The notes under the pieces are model-generated. The model ran no database searches and was not told the origin of the DNA. It saw nothing but the letters and a program-made list of their open reading frames with translations. A program made the translations under genes and the position numbers. From NCBI GenBank assembly GCA_963169045.1, contig CAUJDF010000003.1:167792-231791 (forward strand): DNA of 64,000 nt, in the 5' to 3' direction. This DNA comes from Myxococcota bacterium (lineage in GTDB: Bacteria; Myxococcota_A; Bradymonadia; UBA7976; UBA1532). The number at the start of each line of letters is the position of its first letter. Position 1 is the stretch's first letter. Positions 21,344-31,778 of this stretch are shown one piece after another.

Positions 21344-22209
21344 ACGCCCACGAACGCCTCGAAGCGCGCCTGAAGGTGCTCGATCTGCGGCTCGAGCACA
21401 CCGGGGCGCACCTCGACGAGGAGCGCGTCGCGCTGATCGCCGGCGGCGACGAGCCGATGCAGACGGAGGCGCAGCACCTCGCCGGCTGCGACGAGTGCGT
21501 GGAGCTGCTGGTGACGCTGGGCGGCGGCCTCGAGCGGCTCGTGGCCGAGGGCGCCGGCGCGTCGACCTTGCTGGCGCCGCCCCCGTCGGCCTCGCGGCGC
21601 CGGCGCGGCCGACCCGCGGTCGTGCTGGCGCTGGTGCTGCTCGCGGGCGCGGCGGCCGCCGCCGGCGGGCTCTGGCTCGCCGGTCCCGGCGCGGGGCACG
21701 AGCCGGCGCCGGCGCCCGTGGAGTCGCCGCCGGTCCGCAGCGCGCAGCCCGCCGCCGATCCCGCCCCGCCCGGCGGCGTGGCGTCGCCCGCGCCGCCGTC
21801 GGAGCCGGCCAGGCCCGCCCCCCCCGCGCCACCGACGATCGCGCCCGCGCCCTCCAGCGCCGCGCCGGCGGCGACCGCGGCGGTTGCGCGCCCACGCCCC
21901 GACGACGACCTCGACACCTCGCTGCGCGGCCGCGCCCCCACGAAGCTCGACCGCCGTTTCGTCGAGGGTCCGCCGCCCGGCTACGGCTACCTGCAGCTCA
22001 ACACCCAGCCGTCGGCCCGCGTCTTCATCGACGGCAAGCCCTACGCCGATGTCTGGACGCCGGTCGTGAACCTGCGTCTGCCGGAGGGCGTGCACGACGT
22101 CGAGCTGCGCTACGAGCACCCGCAGGCCGACAAGCCCGTCGAGCGCTTCCGCGTCCTGATCAAGGCCGACGAGACCTTCCGCGCCATCAAGGACAACGTC
22201 CGCCGCTGA
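21340..22209 (+). CDS. Probable membrane anti-sigma factor with PEGA-like domain
   Basis: A 289-residue protein with a GTG start fixed by GGAGGA and by overlap with the sigma gene. The N-terminus is helical and has HLAGCDECVELL (His46, Cys50, Cys53), the HxxxCxxC ligand set of zinc-binding anti-sigma factors. One membrane helix follows near residue 95 (VVLALVLLAGAAAAAGGLWL). A long Pro/Ala linker spans the periplasm. The last 80 residues, with GYLQLNTQPSARVFIDGKPY, match PEGA domains that often bind envelope components. It likely holds the sigma factor at the membrane until an envelope signal arrives. This role is inferred from motifs and gene order. Confidence 0.75.
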   Translation: MNAHERLEARLKVLDLRLEHTGAHLDEERVALIAGGDEPMQTEAQHLAGCDECVELLVTLGGGLERLVAEGAGASTLLAPPPSASRRRRGRPAVVLALVLLAGAAAAAGGLWLAGPGAGHEPAPAPVESPPVRSAQPAADPAPPGGVASPAPPSEPARPAPPAPPTIAPAPSSAAPAATAAVARPRPDDDLDTSLRGRAPTKLDRRFVEGPPPGYGYLQLNTQPSARVFIDGKPYADVWTPVVNLRLPEGVHDVELRYEHPQADKPVERFRVLIKADETFRAIKDNVRR

Positions 22210-22320
22210 CGTGGACTCCCTCCGCCGCCCGGCGCATATTGGGGCCGACGGAAGCCGTAGAACCGAGGGCCACCTGCCGTAATCGGTATACGTGACGCGG
22301 CTTCGTGCGGGGAGACGGGA

Positions 22321-23634
22321 GTGCAGGCGTTCGCGGGGTCCATCGCGGAGAAGGTGCGGCAGGCGGCCCGTTCCCAGCTGTTGCGCGAGGTGGCGATCAC
22401 CTACTCGGGCCAGCTGATCGGCTCGGGCATCGGCTTCGTCATCCAGCTGCTGCTGCAGCGCACGCTCGGGCCGGCGCAGTACGGCGTGCTCGGCATCGCC
22501 GTCTCGGCGGCGACGCTGACCGCAGTCCTCACCGACGTCGGCCTCTCGCACGCCATGATCCGGTTCGGCAGTCGCGAGCTCGCCGACCCCGTCAACGGAC
22601 GGGAGAAGGCGAACGCGCACTTCCTGGCCGCGCTGCTCCTGCGCCTGGCGCTGACGGGCGTCGTCTCGCTCGTCGGCTTCCTCACGGCGCGCTGGGTGGC
22701 GGTGGACCTGTTCCAGGAGCCGGCGCTGGCGCGCCCGTTGGCCTGGGTGTACCTCGGACTCGTCGGGAGCACGCTCTACAGCTACTGGATGTTCTACATC
22801 CAGACGTTCCAGCGGTTCGGATTGCGCAGCGCCGTGGTCATCGGCGTGGCGGTCCTGCGCTTCGCGCTGTTCGGTACGGTGTGGTGGTTCGAGCTGCTGA
22901 GCCCGACGGCGATGATCATCGTCGACTCGGCGGTCAACCTGGTCGGCTTCGCGGTGGGGATGGCGCTCTCGCCGCGCGGACTGCTCGCGGTGCCGCGCGA
23001 GCGCGTGCGTGCGGCCGCCGGCGAGCTGCTCCCGTACTGCAAGTTCACGGGCATCCTCATCATCGGCGACACGATCTTCAACGAGCTCGATACGTTCATG
23101 CTCGGCATCTACACGGATGCCCACACCACGGGTCTGTACCGCGCCGCGTGGACCTACGCGATGGTGCTCGGCTTCCTGAACCTGTCCGTGGCGAACGTGC
23201 TGTTTCCCAAGGTGACGTCGGTCTCCGACACCGCGCACCTGCGCACGTTCATGAAGCAGATCGTGAAGTTCACGAGCCTGCTCGCGATCGCGACGCTGCC
23301 GGCCATCCCGGTCGTGTCGTGGTGGATCCCGTGGTACGAGCAGCAGTATGCGGGGGCCACCACGATCTTCTACCTGATGTATCTGGGCATCGTGTTCGAG
23401 CTCGTGGCCGGACCGCTGCAGTACGTGCTCTACAGCCTCGACCGTCCCGGCGTGCTCGCGGCGGTCGCCGTCGCCAAGATCGCGCTCAACTTCGCCGGCA
23501 ACCTGCTGCTCATCCCCAGCCACGGCGCGTTCGGCGCCGCCGCCGCCACCATCGTCACGCGCGTCCTCGGCGGGGCGCTGGCCCTCCTCGTGATCTTCCG
23601 GACGCTGAAAGCGCGCGAGAAGTCCGCCGCCTGA
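22321..23634 (+). CDS. Polysaccharide/oligosaccharide flippase (Wzx-like)
   Basis: A 437-residue membrane protein with about 12-14 hydrophobic helices. It starts at GTG after a GGGGAG-type site. Conserved features of the polysaccharide-transport family include the [16 protein letters not shown] segment near the N-terminus and the charged helix [24 protein letters not shown]. Such proteins move lipid-linked sugar units across the inner membrane for O-antigen, capsule or exopolysaccharide. No glycosyltransferase is nearby, so its pathway is unknown. Confidence 0.85.
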   Translation: MQAFAGSIAEKVRQAARSQLLREVAITYSGQLIGSGIGFVIQLLLQRTLGPAQYGVLGIAVSAATLTAVLTDVGLSHAMIRFGSRELADPVNGREKANAHFLAALLLRLALTGVVSLVGFLTARWVAVDLFQEPALARPLAWVYLGLVGSTLYSYWMFYIQTFQRFGLRSAVVIGVAVLRFALFGTVWWFELLSPTAMIIVDSAVNLVGFAVGMALSPRGLLAVPRERVRAAAGELLPYCKFTGILIIGDTIFNELDTFMLGIYTDAHTTGLYRAAWTYAMVLGFLNLSVANVLFPKVTSVSDTAHLRTFMKQIVKFTSLLAIATLPAIPVVSWWIPWYEQQYAGATTIFYLMYLGIVFELVAGPLQYVLYSLDRPGVLAAVAVAKIALNFAGNLLLIPSHGAFGAAAATIVTRVLGGALALLVIFRTLKAREKSAA

Positions 23635-23738
23635 CTGTGTCCTGTGTAGCTCACTTCGGTGTGCGTTCCGGGGTGTGGCGACCCCAGCCCATTTGTGCAC
23701 GAGGCCGAGCGCACGCGTTTGTTTCGGGCGCGGGAGTC

Positions 23739-23754
23739 TGGCACTGTTGTTGAA
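23739..23754 (+). promoter_or_regulatory. Possible sigma-54-like promoter, imperfect
   Basis: TGGCACT-GTTG-TTGAA has a perfect -24 element, but its -12 element has GA where GC is nearly invariant. It lies 32 bp upstream of the MYXO-CTERM protein start. It may be a weak or chance match. Confidence 0.3.
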
Positions 23755-23785
23755 CCGGGGCGGACCGTCGACTGGGGAGGTTGCC

Positions 23786-26320
23786 GTGCGCATAGGGATC
23801 GCAATCCTGGGGCTGGCGAGCGCGTTGCTCGCCCAGGCTGCCTCGGCGAACGTCACGCCGTTCGGCGAGCGGGTGAACGATTCGATCGAACGCGGCCTCC
23901 AGTGGCTGCGCCAGAGCCAGAACGCCAACGGCGGCTGGGGCGAGGGGACGGGCCTGCCCATCCTCTGCTTCCTCGAGAAGCGGTCCAGCCCCGACTGGAA
24001 CGCGCCGCCCGTCGGCTACCGCGGCATGGACGCCGCCGATCAGCAGCGCGTCCAGAACGCCGTCCGCTTCTGCATCAACAACATCGGCGGCTTCTCCAAC
24101 GGCGGGCCCTCGTCGTACTCGACGGGCGCCTGTCTGATGGGCATCAGCCTGTACCTGGTCACGGGCGGCCCCGACGACGTCGGCGCGCGCGTGCCGGTGT
24201 CGCAGGCGGTCGCCAACGGCGTGCAGGCCCTCAAGGGCACGCAGGGCAACAACGGCTTCAACCAGGGCGGCTGGAACTACAACAGCCCCCAGAACGACGG
24301 CGATCTGTCGACGACGCAGTTCGCCATGGCCGGCCTCTCGGCGGCCGCCGCGCTGCGCCCCGACGCCGACGACTCGCTGCCCCGCGCCGTCGGCTTCCTC
24401 AACAACGCCAAGAACGGCGACGGCGGCCACAAGTACCGCGGAGGCGGCGGCTACCAGTCCACCTCGTCGATGACCGCGTCGGGCGTCTGGGGCTACCGCC
24501 TCGCCCAGCAGGCCACCGGCGACGGCAACGTCCAGTCCGCGCTCCGCTGGCTCCAGAACAACTACCGCTACGACAACATCATCCAGATCAACGACTGGCC
24601 GTCGCAGTACTACTACCTCTGGGCCGCCTCGAAGGCCCTCGAGGTCACCACCGACGACGGCAGCGGCGCCTTCCTGTTCTCGGAGCAGATCGGCGGACAG
24701 CGCAACCCGGCGGCCGACGGCTTCCCCGAAGAGTCGCCCCGCTGGTACTACGACTTCGCCTGGTGGCTGACGGAGACGCAGAACGGCGACGGACAGTTCT
24801 GCGGCGGCCGCGGCCGCCGCTGCTGGGAGGCCATCGAGGGCACGTCGCTCGCCATCCTCGTGCTGCAGCGCTCGCTCGGCGGCGTCTGCCTGCTCGACGA
24901 CGACATGGACGACCTCTGCAGCACCGAGGACAACTGCCCGAACGTGCCCAACCCGGACCAGGCCGACCGCGACGGTGACGGGCTGGGCGACGCCTGCGAC
25001 AACTGCCCCGACGACCCCAACCCCGACCAGGTCGACGACGACGCCGACAGCGTGGGCGACGCCTGCGACGACTACGTCTGCGTGCCCGACGGCGCCCCGG
25101 ACCTGTGCGACGGGCGCGACAACGACTGCGACATGCAGGTCGACGAGGGCCCCGACGGTGGCGATCCCGTGGCGCCGACGCCCTGCGCCACCGGGCAACC
25201 CGGCTTCTGCGCGCGCGGCCGCAACGCCTGCATCGACGGCCAGGTCGTGTGCGTGCCCGATCGCTCTCCCGAGGAGGAGATCTGCGACGGGTACGACAAC
25301 AACTGCGACGGTCGCATCGACGAGGGCCTGGTCAACGCCTGCGGCCGCTGCGAGGCGCTGCCCGAGGAGACCTGCAACGGCGAGGACGACGACTGCGACG
25401 GCACCGTCGACGAGGGTGACCTCTGCCCCGACGGGCAGTGCCTCGACGGGCGCTGCTGGCGCCGCTGCCAGGGCAACGAGTGCCCCGACGCCGGCACCTT
25501 CTGCAACCAGCAGCTCCAGCTGTGTGTCGAGGCGTGTGTCGGCATCGAGTGCGACTTCGGCCTCGCGTGCGATCCCGGCCTGAACATGTGCTTCGATCCC
25601 TGCGCCGGCGTCGGCTGCGGCGAAGGGGAGCGCTGCTGGCAGGGCGAGTGCGTCCCCAACAGCTGCGTGCACACGGGATGCGCCGACGGGTCCATCTGCA
25701 ACGGCGTCGAGTGCGTCCCCGATCCGTGCGCCAACGCGATGTGCGGCGCCGGCGAGTTCTGCCGCGGCGGCCAGTGCATCCCGTCGTGTGCCGGCATCTC
25801 CTGCACGCTGTACCAGCGCTGCGTCGACGGCGTGTGCGTCGACGATGACTGCGGCGGCGTCGCCTGCCCCGACGGGCAGGCCTGCCGTGCGGGCGCCTGT
25901 GTGGGCGATCCCTGCGCCGCGGTCGAGTGCAGCGGCAACCAGCGCTGCGTCGAGGGCGAGTGCGTGTTCGACGACTGCACGAACGTCGAGTGCCCGCCCG
26001 GACAGACCTGCGAGGTTCGCCAGGACCGCCCGCAGTGCATCGCCGGCTGGCAGCCCGAGGAGCCCGTCCCGCCCGATCCCGATGGCGGCCCCGGTGGCGG
26101 CGGCCCCGGCGGCGGCCCCGGCGGCGGCCCCGGTGGCGGTCCGGGCGGTGCCGGCGGCGCCGGCGGCATGCCCCAGGTGCCCGACGGCGGCGTCGGCGTG
26201 ACGCCGGGCGACGATGCCCCGACGGCCGGCTGCGCCTGCGACTCCACGGGCGGCGCGGGTCCCTTCTCGGCCCTGATGCTGCTGGCGCTCGCCGGCCTCC
26301 GTCCCCGCCGCCGCTCCTGA
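23786..26320 (+). CDS. Secreted alpha-toroid / Cys-rich protein with MYXO-CTERM-like end
   Basis: An 844-residue protein. GTG start with GGGGAGG upstream, then a signal peptide ([13 protein letters not shown]). Residues about 30-370 form an all-helical repeat domain of the squalene-cyclase/prenyltransferase toroid type ([25 protein letters not shown]). Thrombospondin type 3 repeats follow ([20 protein letters not shown]), then MopE-type units ([14 protein letters not shown]) and about seven EGF-like Cys-rich units (CxGxxC, GxxCxxGxC). A Gly/Pro-rich stretch follows, and the end has a conserved Cys pair, a hydrophobic helix and an RRRS tail, as in MYXO-CTERM sorting signals. It is probably displayed on the cell surface. 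The cyclase-like acidic motif was not found, so enzymatic activity is doubtful. Confidence 0.8.
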   Translation: MRIGIAILGLASALLAQAASANVTPFGERVNDSIERGLQWLRQSQNANGGWGEGTGLPILCFLEKRSSPDWNAPPVGYRGMDAADQQRVQNAVRFCINNIGGFSNGGPSSYSTGACLMGISLYLVTGGPDDVGARVPVSQAVANGVQALKGTQGNNGFNQGGWNYNSPQNDGDLSTTQFAMAGLSAAAALRPDADDSLPRAVGFLNNAKNGDGGHKYRGGGGYQSTSSMTASGVWGYRLAQQATGDGNVQSALRWLQNNYRYDNIIQINDWPSQYYYLWAASKALEVTTDDGSGAFLFSEQIGGQRNPAADGFPEESPRWYYDFAWWLTETQNGDGQFCGGRGRRCWEAIEGTSLAILVLQRSLGGVCLLDDDMDDLCSTEDNCPNVPNPDQADRDGDGLGDACDNCPDDPNPDQVDDDADSVGDACDDYVCVPDGAPDLCDGRDNDCDMQVDEGPDGGDPVAPTPCATGQPGFCARGRNACIDGQVVCVPDRSPEEEICDGYDNNCDGRIDEGLVNACGRCEALPEETCNGEDDDCDGTVDEGDLCPDGQCLDGRCWRRCQGNECPDAGTFCNQQLQLCVEACVGIECDFGLACDPGLNMCFDPCAGVGCGEGERCWQGECVPNSCVHTGCADGSICNGVECVPDPCANAMCGAGEFCRGGQCIPSCAGISCTLYQRCVDGVCVDDDCGGVACPDGQACRAGACVGDPCAAVECSGNQRCVEGECVFDDCTNVECPPGQTCEVRQDRPQCIAGWQPEEPVPPDPDGGPGGGGPGGGPGGGPGGGPGGAGGAGGMPQVPDGGVGVTPGDDAPTAGCACDSTGGAGPFSALMLLALAGLRPRRRS

Positions 26321-26931
26321 TCCCCCGCCTCACTCGACCGTTCTATCGTCGCGACGCGGAGACGGTCGCCCGGGCGCTGCTCGGGCAGACCCTCGTCCGC
26401 GTCGTCGACGGGTACCGTCTCTCCGGCGTGATCGTCGAGACCGAGGCCTACCTCGGCGTCGAGGACCGGGCGGCACACACCTTCGGCGGTCGCCGCACGC
26501 CCCGCAACGAGTCGATGTATCGCGACGGGGGCACGGCCTATGTGTATGCCATCTACGGCCTCCACTTCTGTCTCAACGTCGTCGCCGGGGCGCCGGACCA
26601 CCCGGTGGCGGCCCTGGTGCGGGCGCTGCGGCCCGTCGAGGGGCTCGAGCTCATGCGCGCGCATCGGGGCGTGCAGCGAGACACGGACCTGTGTTCGGGG
26701 CCGGGCAAGCTGTGCGCCGCCTTCGGCATCGATCGCGCGCTCGACGGCGTGGATCTGGTCGCCGGCGACTCGCTGTGGGTCGAGACGGGACCGGGGGGGC
26801 CGGACGTGGCCGTGGGGCCGCGGGTCGGCGTCGATTATGCGGGTGAGTGGGCGGCGCGACCGCTGCGCTTCGCCGTCAGGGGCGATCCGAACGTGAGCCG
26901 GCCGCGTCCGCCGGGGTGGGCGCCAGGGTGA
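26317..26931 (+). CDS. DNA-3-methyladenine glycosylase (AAG/Mpg family)
   Basis: About 204 residues. The enzyme removes alkylated purines in base-excision repair. The family motif [10 protein letters not shown] with the catalytic Glu lies near residue 45, followed by [16 protein letters not shown] and the [19 protein letters not shown] segment that inserts into DNA. No ATG, GTG or TTG precedes the conserved N-terminus in frame. The best start is CTG at 26317, which overlaps the preceding TGA as CTGA, so translation may depend on coupling. The 3' end overlaps the convergent kinase gene by 56 bp. Confidence 0.88.
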   Translation: MIPRLTRPFYRRDAETVARALLGQTLVRVVDGYRLSGVIVETEAYLGVEDRAAHTFGGRRTPRNESMYRDGGTAYVYAIYGLHFCLNVVAGAPDHPVAALVRALRPVEGLELMRAHRGVQRDTDLCSGPGKLCAAFGIDRALDGVDLVAGDSLWVETGPGGPDVAVGPRVGVDYAGEWAARPLRFAVRGDPNVSRPRPPGWAPG

Positions 26932-28264
26932 ACCAGAAGGTGGCGCCGCGCTCGGGCGCCGCGTCGACCCAGACCTCGCCGCCGTGCCGCTCGACGGCGC
27001 GCTTCACCGTGGCGAGGCCGATGCCGGTGCCCTCGAACTCCTCGTGGCGGTGCAGCCGCTTGAACGGCTCGAACGCCTCGCGCGCGCGGGCGGCATCGAA
27101 GCCGGCGCCGTTGTCGCGCACGTAGAACTCGCGGCGGCCCTCGCGCTCGCGCGCACCGAGCACCACCTCGGCCTGCTCGCGGCGGGCGGTGTACTTCCAA
27201 GCGTTCTCGAGCAGGTTCTCGAGCACGAGGCGCAACAGCTCGGGGTCGGCCTCGGTCTGAAGCGGGCCGGCCGCCTCGAAGCGGAGGCTTCGCTCGGGCG
27301 CGCTCCGGCGCAGGTCGTCCATGATCGCGCGGCCGACGGCGCCGACGTCGACGGCCCGGCGCTCGAGCGGCGCGCGCTGCACGCGGCAGAGGCGCAGGAG
27401 GTCGCGGATCATCAGATCCATGCGATCGGCGGCGGCCATCACCCGCCGCAGATCGGCGCGGCCGGCGTCGTCGAGGCGCTCGCCGTAATCCTCGAGCAGG
27501 AACTCGGAGAAGCTGCGGATGGTGGTCAGCGGCCGGCGCAGGTCGTGCGAGAGCGTGTAGTTGAACGACTCGAGCTCGGCGTTCGCGGTGGCGAGCTCCT
27601 CGGTGCGCCGCGCCAGCTCGAGGGTGCGCTCGACGACGCGCTCCTCGAGCTCGTGGCTGATGCGGCGCAGGCGCGCCTCCTGCTCGCGCTGCTGGCCGAC
27701 GTCCTCGCCGACGAGGACGAGGTGCGTGACCTCGCCCCGGTCGTCGCGCAGCGCGGTGATGCGGGCGCCGAGCCACAGCGTCCCGCCCCCGCGGCGGCGC
27801 AGGCGCAGCGGGCCGCGGAACGCCGTGCCGTCGCGCAGCGCCGACCGAAACGCCGCGTCGGCCTCGGGATCGGCGCCCTCGGTCGCCAGCATGCAGGCGT
27901 TGCGGCCGAGCGCCTCGTCGGCGGGGTGGCCGGTGAGCGCGGTGAACGCCGGGTTCACGTGGATGATGCGCTGGCGGACGTCGGTGATGAGCACGAGCAT
28001 CGGGCTCTGTCGCACCGTGCGGTTCAGCAGCCGCGCCATGCCCCAGACGCGCTGGCGTTCGCGTGCGCCACGGATCGCCAGCGCGGTGGTCGCCGCGGCT
28101 GCCAGGGCGAATCCGCTCAGGAGGAGCGCCGTCGGCATCTCGCGCAGGACGCCCGACGCGCAGAGCGCCGCCGCCAGCACCGCGGCGCCGCCGGCGGCGA
28201 GGACGCCGGTCGCCACCGGCGGCGAACGGCTCCAGCGATCCAGCAGGTGCAGGTCGTCAACCAC
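26876..28264 (-). CDS. Membrane PAS-domain sensor histidine kinase
   Basis: A 462-residue protein. GTG start with GGGGGA five bases upstream. Two hydrophobic helices lie at about residues 18-65, so the sensor faces the membrane or cytosol. A PAS domain follows (about 80-205, ITDVRQRIIHVNPAFTALTGH), then a helical linker and a HisKA of the bacteriophytochrome type (NYTLSHDLRRPL, His about 240). The HATPase domain has LENLLENAWKYTARR, the DNGAGFD loop and GTGIGLATVKRAVERHGG. No receiver domain is attached. It is divergent from the globin-coupled kinase, separated by 102 bp containing an 8-bp palindrome (CCACGTGG), and may share regulation. Confidence 0.9.
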   Translation of the reverse strand: MVDDLHLLDRWSRSPPVATGVLAAGGAAVLAAALCASGVLREMPTALLLSGFALAAAATTALAIRGARERQRVWGMARLLNRTVRQSPMLVLITDVRQRIIHVNPAFTALTGHPADEALGRNACMLATEGADPEADAAFRSALRDGTAFRGPLRLRRRGGGTLWLGARITALRDDRGEVTHLVLVGEDVGQQREQEARLRRISHELEERVVERTLELARRTEELATANAELESFNYTLSHDLRRPLTTIRSFSEFLLEDYGERLDDAGRADLRRVMAAADRMDLMIRDLLRLCRVQRAPLERRAVDVGAVGRAIMDDLRRSAPERSLRFEAAGPLQTEADPELLRLVLENLLENAWKYTARREQAEVVLGAREREGRREFYVRDNGAGFDAARAREAFEPFKRLHRHEEFEGTGIGLATVKRAVERHGGEVWVDAAPERGATFWFTLAPTPADAAGSRSDRP

Positions 28265-28366
28265 GAGAGTCCCCCGCCGCTGTGTGAGCGGCGCGACGGT
28301 GCAAGCACCGCGCCCGTACCACGTGGGCGTTTGCCCGACCTCGCCCGCTGTGGCATACCATGACCG

Positions 28367-29527
28367 ATGCCGGCGTTCTTCGACGAGATCAAGGCGTACG
28401 TGGGGTTCGGCGAGGCCGACGCCGCCGCGCTCCGCCGTTTCCTGCCGCACGCGGCGCCACACTTCGAGCGCATCACCGGGCACTTCTACGAACGGATACT
28501 GCTCGATCCGGGCGCGCGCCAGGTCCTGACCGAGGGCGAGTCGACGGTCGGCCGCCTCAAGGTGACGCTCCGGGAGTGGCTGCAGAGCGGCCTCGAGGGC
28601 CCGCACGGCGAGGCGTTCTACGAGCGCCGCAGCCGCATCGGGCGCGTGCATGTGCGCATCGGCATGCCCCAGCAGTACATGCTGACGGCCATGAACGTGA
28701 TGCGTCTCGACCTGCGCGCCATCGTCGACGACGTGTGGAAGGACGATCTCGAGGAGCGGCGTGTCGTCGGCAACGCCGTCGAGAAGCTGCTCGACCTCGA
28801 GCTGGCGATCATGCTGCAGACGTACCAGCACGACAGCGAGGATCGCCTGCGCCGCAACACCCGCCTGGCGGCGGTCGGCCAGCTGGCGGCGAGCATCGCC
28901 CACGAGCTGCGCAACCCGCTCGGGGTGATGGAGTCGTCGCTGTACCTGCTGCGGCGGCGCGCCGGCACCGATCCGCAGCTCGGCAAGCACCTCGATCGCA
29001 TCGGCAGCCAGATCCGCACGTCGAGCGGCATCATCACCGACCTGCTCGAGATGACGCGCGACCGGCCGCCCACGCGCACCCCGACGGCGCTCGGCCGGCT
29101 GGTCGACGACGCCGTCGAGCTCGTGCGCCTGCCGCCGACGATCCGCGTGCACCGCGACGAGGAGGCGGGGCTCCAGATGCTCGTCGAGCCGGGGCTCGTG
29201 GTCCGCGCCATCGTGAACCTGCTCCAGAACGCGGCGGCGGCGGTCGACGGCGGCCAGGGCAACGTGCGCATCTCGACGCGGCGCGAGGGCGACCAGGCGT
29301 GGCTCTCGGTGGCCGACGACGGCCCGGGGTTCTCGCAGGACATGCTGCTCTCGGCGTTCGAGCCGCTGGTGACGGGGCGTCCGCACGGCGTCGGCCTCGG
29401 GCTGGCGCTCGTGAAGCGTATCTGCGAGCGGCACGGCGGGATGGCCGAGGTGGCGAACGCGCCCGGCGGCGGCGCGGTGGTGTCCATGCGCCTGCCGATC
29501 ATCCTCCCGAAGGAGGCGTCGACGTGA
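28367..29527 (+). CDS. Globin-coupled (heme) sensor histidine kinase
   Basis: A 386-residue soluble protein. Residues 1-155 match protoglobin/globin-coupled sensor domains: HFYERILLDP, then RLKVTLREWL, then RRSRIGRVHVRIGMPQQYM, where His95 is the expected proximal heme ligand. A HisKA/HATPase core follows, with SIAHELRNPLG (His about 179), NLLQNAAAAV, a DDGPGF loop and GVGLGLALVKRI. By analogy with the family it should sense oxygen or another gas and change autophosphorylation. Its stop overlaps the GTG of the double-receiver gene (GTGA), making that protein the likely direct partner. Confidence 0.9.
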   Translation: MPAFFDEIKAYVGFGEADAAALRRFLPHAAPHFERITGHFYERILLDPGARQVLTEGESTVGRLKVTLREWLQSGLEGPHGEAFYERRSRIGRVHVRIGMPQQYMLTAMNVMRLDLRAIVDDVWKDDLEERRVVGNAVEKLLDLELAIMLQTYQHDSEDRLRRNTRLAAVGQLAASIAHELRNPLGVMESSLYLLRRRAGTDPQLGKHLDRIGSQIRTSSGIITDLLEMTRDRPPTRTPTALGRLVDDAVELVRLPPTIRVHRDEEAGLQMLVEPGLVVRAIVNLLQNAAAAVDGGQGNVRISTRREGDQAWLSVADDGPGFSQDMLLSAFEPLVTGRPHGVGLGLALVKRICERHGGMAEVANAPGGGAVVSMRLPIILPKEAST

Positions 29528-30300
29528 CCGCACTCGCCACCGAGCCGGGGCGCACCGTGTTGCTGGTCGACGACAACGTCGACCTGGCGGAGAACCTGCG
29601 CGAGCTGCTCGAGGACGAGGGGCTGACGGTGCGCGTCGCGATCAGCGGCACCGACGCCCTGGCGGCGCTCGACGAGCTGCGCCCCGACCTCGTCGTCACC
29701 GACATGCGCATGCCCGGCGCGAGCGGGATCGACGTGCTGCGCCGCGTGCGCGCGCGCTGGCCCGAGGTGCCGGTGGTGCTCATCACCGCCTGGTCCCACG
29801 ACCGCATGCTCGACGAGGCGCGGCGCGACGGCGCGCTCGCGGTCCTGCCCAAGCCGCTCGATCTCGGCCATCTGTGGACGGTGGTCGAGCGCGCCCTGTC
29901 GCCGGGGGCGCGCGTCCTCGTGGTCGAGGACGCCGACGACCTGCGGGCGAACCTCGTGGAGTCCTTGCAGAGCCTCGACGGGGTCGTCCCGTTCCCCGCC
30001 GCGGGCGCCGACGAGGCCCGGCGCCTGGCGTCGCGCCTGCACTTCGACGCTGCGGTGCTCGACCTGCGCCTGCCCGATGGCGACGGCCTCGCCCTCGCCC
30101 GCGGCCTGAAGGCGCTGGCCGGTCGCCGCGATCTGCCGATCCTGTTCGTCACCGGCTACGGTGGCGACCTCGATGCGACGGCGCTCGGCGAGCTCGCGAA
30201 CGGCAGGGCGCGCGTCCTCGAGAAGCCGGTCCCCGTGCCCTGCCTGCTCGAAACCCTGGCCGAACTGCTGACATGCGCCTCGCCGACGCCCGAATCCTGA
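29524..30300 (+). CDS. Tandem receiver-domain protein (REC-REC)
   Basis: A 258-residue protein made of two receiver domains and nothing else. The first has LLVDDNVDLAENL, VTDMRMPGASG with the phospho-acceptor Asp, and a Lys in LPKPLDLGH. The second has VLVVEDADDL, VLDLRLPDGDG and a Lys in LEKPVPVP. No DNA-binding or enzymatic output is present, so it probably acts in a phosphorelay or by protein contact. It is coupled to the globin kinase upstream and overlaps the REC-PAS-kinase gene downstream by 28 bp. Confidence 0.88.
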   Translation: MTALATEPGRTVLLVDDNVDLAENLRELLEDEGLTVRVAISGTDALAALDELRPDLVVTDMRMPGASGIDVLRRVRARWPEVPVVLITAWSHDRMLDEARRDGALAVLPKPLDLGHLWTVVERALSPGARVLVVEDADDLRANLVESLQSLDGVVPFPAAGADEARRLASRLHFDAAVLDLRLPDGDGLALARGLKALAGRRDLPILFVTGYGGDLDATALGELANGRARVLEKPVPVPCLLETLAELLTCASPTPES

Positions 30301-31778
30301 TCGCCGACGACGAGGCCGACCTCCTCGACAACCTGGCGGAGATCGTCGAGGACGAGGGGGCGACGGTCGTGCGCGCGTCGACCGGCGCCGAGGCGCTCGC
30401 GCGGGCGTCCGGCGGGTTCGACGTGGCGCTCGTCGACGTGGGGCTGCCCGACGCCGAGGGCGACACGCTCGTTCCCCGGCTACGCGAGGCGGCGCCCGGG
30501 GCCGAGGTCATCCTCATGACCGGCCAGGGCTCGCTCGAGGCGGCCATCCGCGCGGTGCGCGTGGGCGCCTACGACTACGTCCTCAAGCCGTTCGACCCCG
30601 ACGCCCTCCTGGCGAGCGTCGAGCGGGCGTTGCGCCTCGTGCGCGCCGCACGCGCCGAGCAGGGGCTCCGCAAGGCGCTGCGGCAGGAGCGCGACTTCAC
30701 CGCGGCGGTGCTCGACACGGCCGGCGCGCTGGTGCTCGTGCTCGACCGCGAGGGGCGCGTCGTCCGCTTCAATCGTGCCTGCGAGGCGCTCACGGGCCAC
30801 TCGTACGCCGAGGTGGCCGGACGTCCGATCTGGGGCCTGTTTCCCTTCGTACCCGAAGAGGCGCAGGCGCGGGCGATGTTCCAGGCGATGCTCGACGGCG
30901 GGAAAGGCGCCAGCGCCGAGCTCCACTGGCGCGTGCGCGGTGGCGGACAGCGGCTGATCGCGTGGACGAACACGACGCTGCCCGACGAGACGGGCCGCGT
31001 GGCCTACGTGGTGGCAACGGGGCTCGACGTGACGGAACACCGGCGCGCCGAGCACGAGCTGCAGGCGCTCCACGTCCGCCTCGGCGAGGAGCACGCCCGC
31101 CTGCTTCAGGCCGAGAAGCTGTCGTCGATCGGGCAGCTCAGCGCCGGCGTCGCCCACGAGATCAACAACCCGCTCGGCGGGGTGATGAGCTGCTTCCGGG
31201 CGCTGCGGGCGGGGACGATCCCGGCGGCGCGCCTGCCCGAGTACTTCGAGACGATCGACGACGGCCTGCAGCGCATGGCGTCGATCGTGCGCGGACTGCT
31301 CGACTACGCGCGGCAGCGGCCGCCGCGGCGCGAGGCCGTCGACCTGGCATCGGTGACGGCGCTGAGCGTGCGGCTCGTCGAGCCCTCGGTGCGCGGGAAG
31401 GGCCTCCGATTGGTCGACGAGCTCTCGCCCGGCGCGCTGCGCGCCGAGGCGGACCGCTCCCAGGTGATGCAGGCGCTGGTCAACGTGCTCCTCAACGCCG
31501 CGCACGCGTCGCCCGAGCAGGGCGAGATCGTGTTGCGCCCCGCGCAGGACGGGCACCGCGTCGGCGTGCGCATCAGCGACCAGGGGCCGGGCATCCCCGC
31601 GGAGATCCGCCACAAGGTGGGGGAGCCGTTCTTCACCACCAAGCCCGAGGGCGAGGGGACGGGCCTCGGCCTGTCGATCACGCACGGGATCATGAAGGCG
31701 CACGGCGGCTCGATCGAGATCGACAGCGCGCCCGGCGCCGGCACGACGGTCACCCTCTGGCTGCCCGCCGCGGGCTGA
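30273..31778 (+). CDS. Receiver-PAS-histidine kinase
   Basis: A 501-residue soluble protein. An N-terminal receiver ([10 protein letters not shown], Asp55 in [11 protein letters not shown], Lys in LKPFDPD) is followed by a PAS domain (about 150-260, [22 protein letters not shown]). A HisKA with [12 protein letters not shown] (His about 295) and a HATPase with [32 protein letters not shown] complete it. The NtrB-like HEINNP signature suggests a kinase of the NtrB/ZraS subgroup, which often feeds sigma-54 activators. Its own receiver may be charged by the globin kinase, linking the proteins in one relay. The stop codon abuts the stop of the convergent Ser/Thr kinase gene with no spacer. Confidence 0.9.
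   Translation: MRLADARILIADDEADLLDNLAEIVEDEGATVVRASTGAEALARASGGFDVALVDVGLPDAEGDTLVPRLREAAPGAEVILMTGQGSLEAAIRAVRVGAYDYVLKPFDPDALLASVERALRLVRAARAEQGLRKALRQERDFTAAVLDTAGALVLVLDREGRVVRFNRACEALTGHSYAEVAGRPIWGLFPFVPEEAQARAMFQAMLDGGKGASAELHWRVRGGGQRLIAWTNTTLPDETGRVAYVVATGLDVTEHRRAEHELQALHVRLGEEHARLLQAEKLSSIGQLSAGVAHEINNPLGGVMSCFRALRAGTIPAARLPEYFETIDDGLQRMASIVRGLLDYARQRPPRREAVDLASVTALSVRLVEPSVRGKGLRLVDELSPGALRAEADRSQVMQALVNVLLNAAHASPEQGEIVLRPAQDGHRVGVRISDQGPGIPAEIRHKVGEPFFTTKPEGEGTGLGLSITHGIMKAHGGSIEIDSAPGAGTTVTLWLPAAG

Noticed and set aside
28266..28366. Sigma-54 or sigma-70 promoter between the two divergent kinases
   Set aside because: TGGCATA and TACCAT-like strings occur, but spacing to any partner element is wrong; only the CCACGTGG palindrome is noted.
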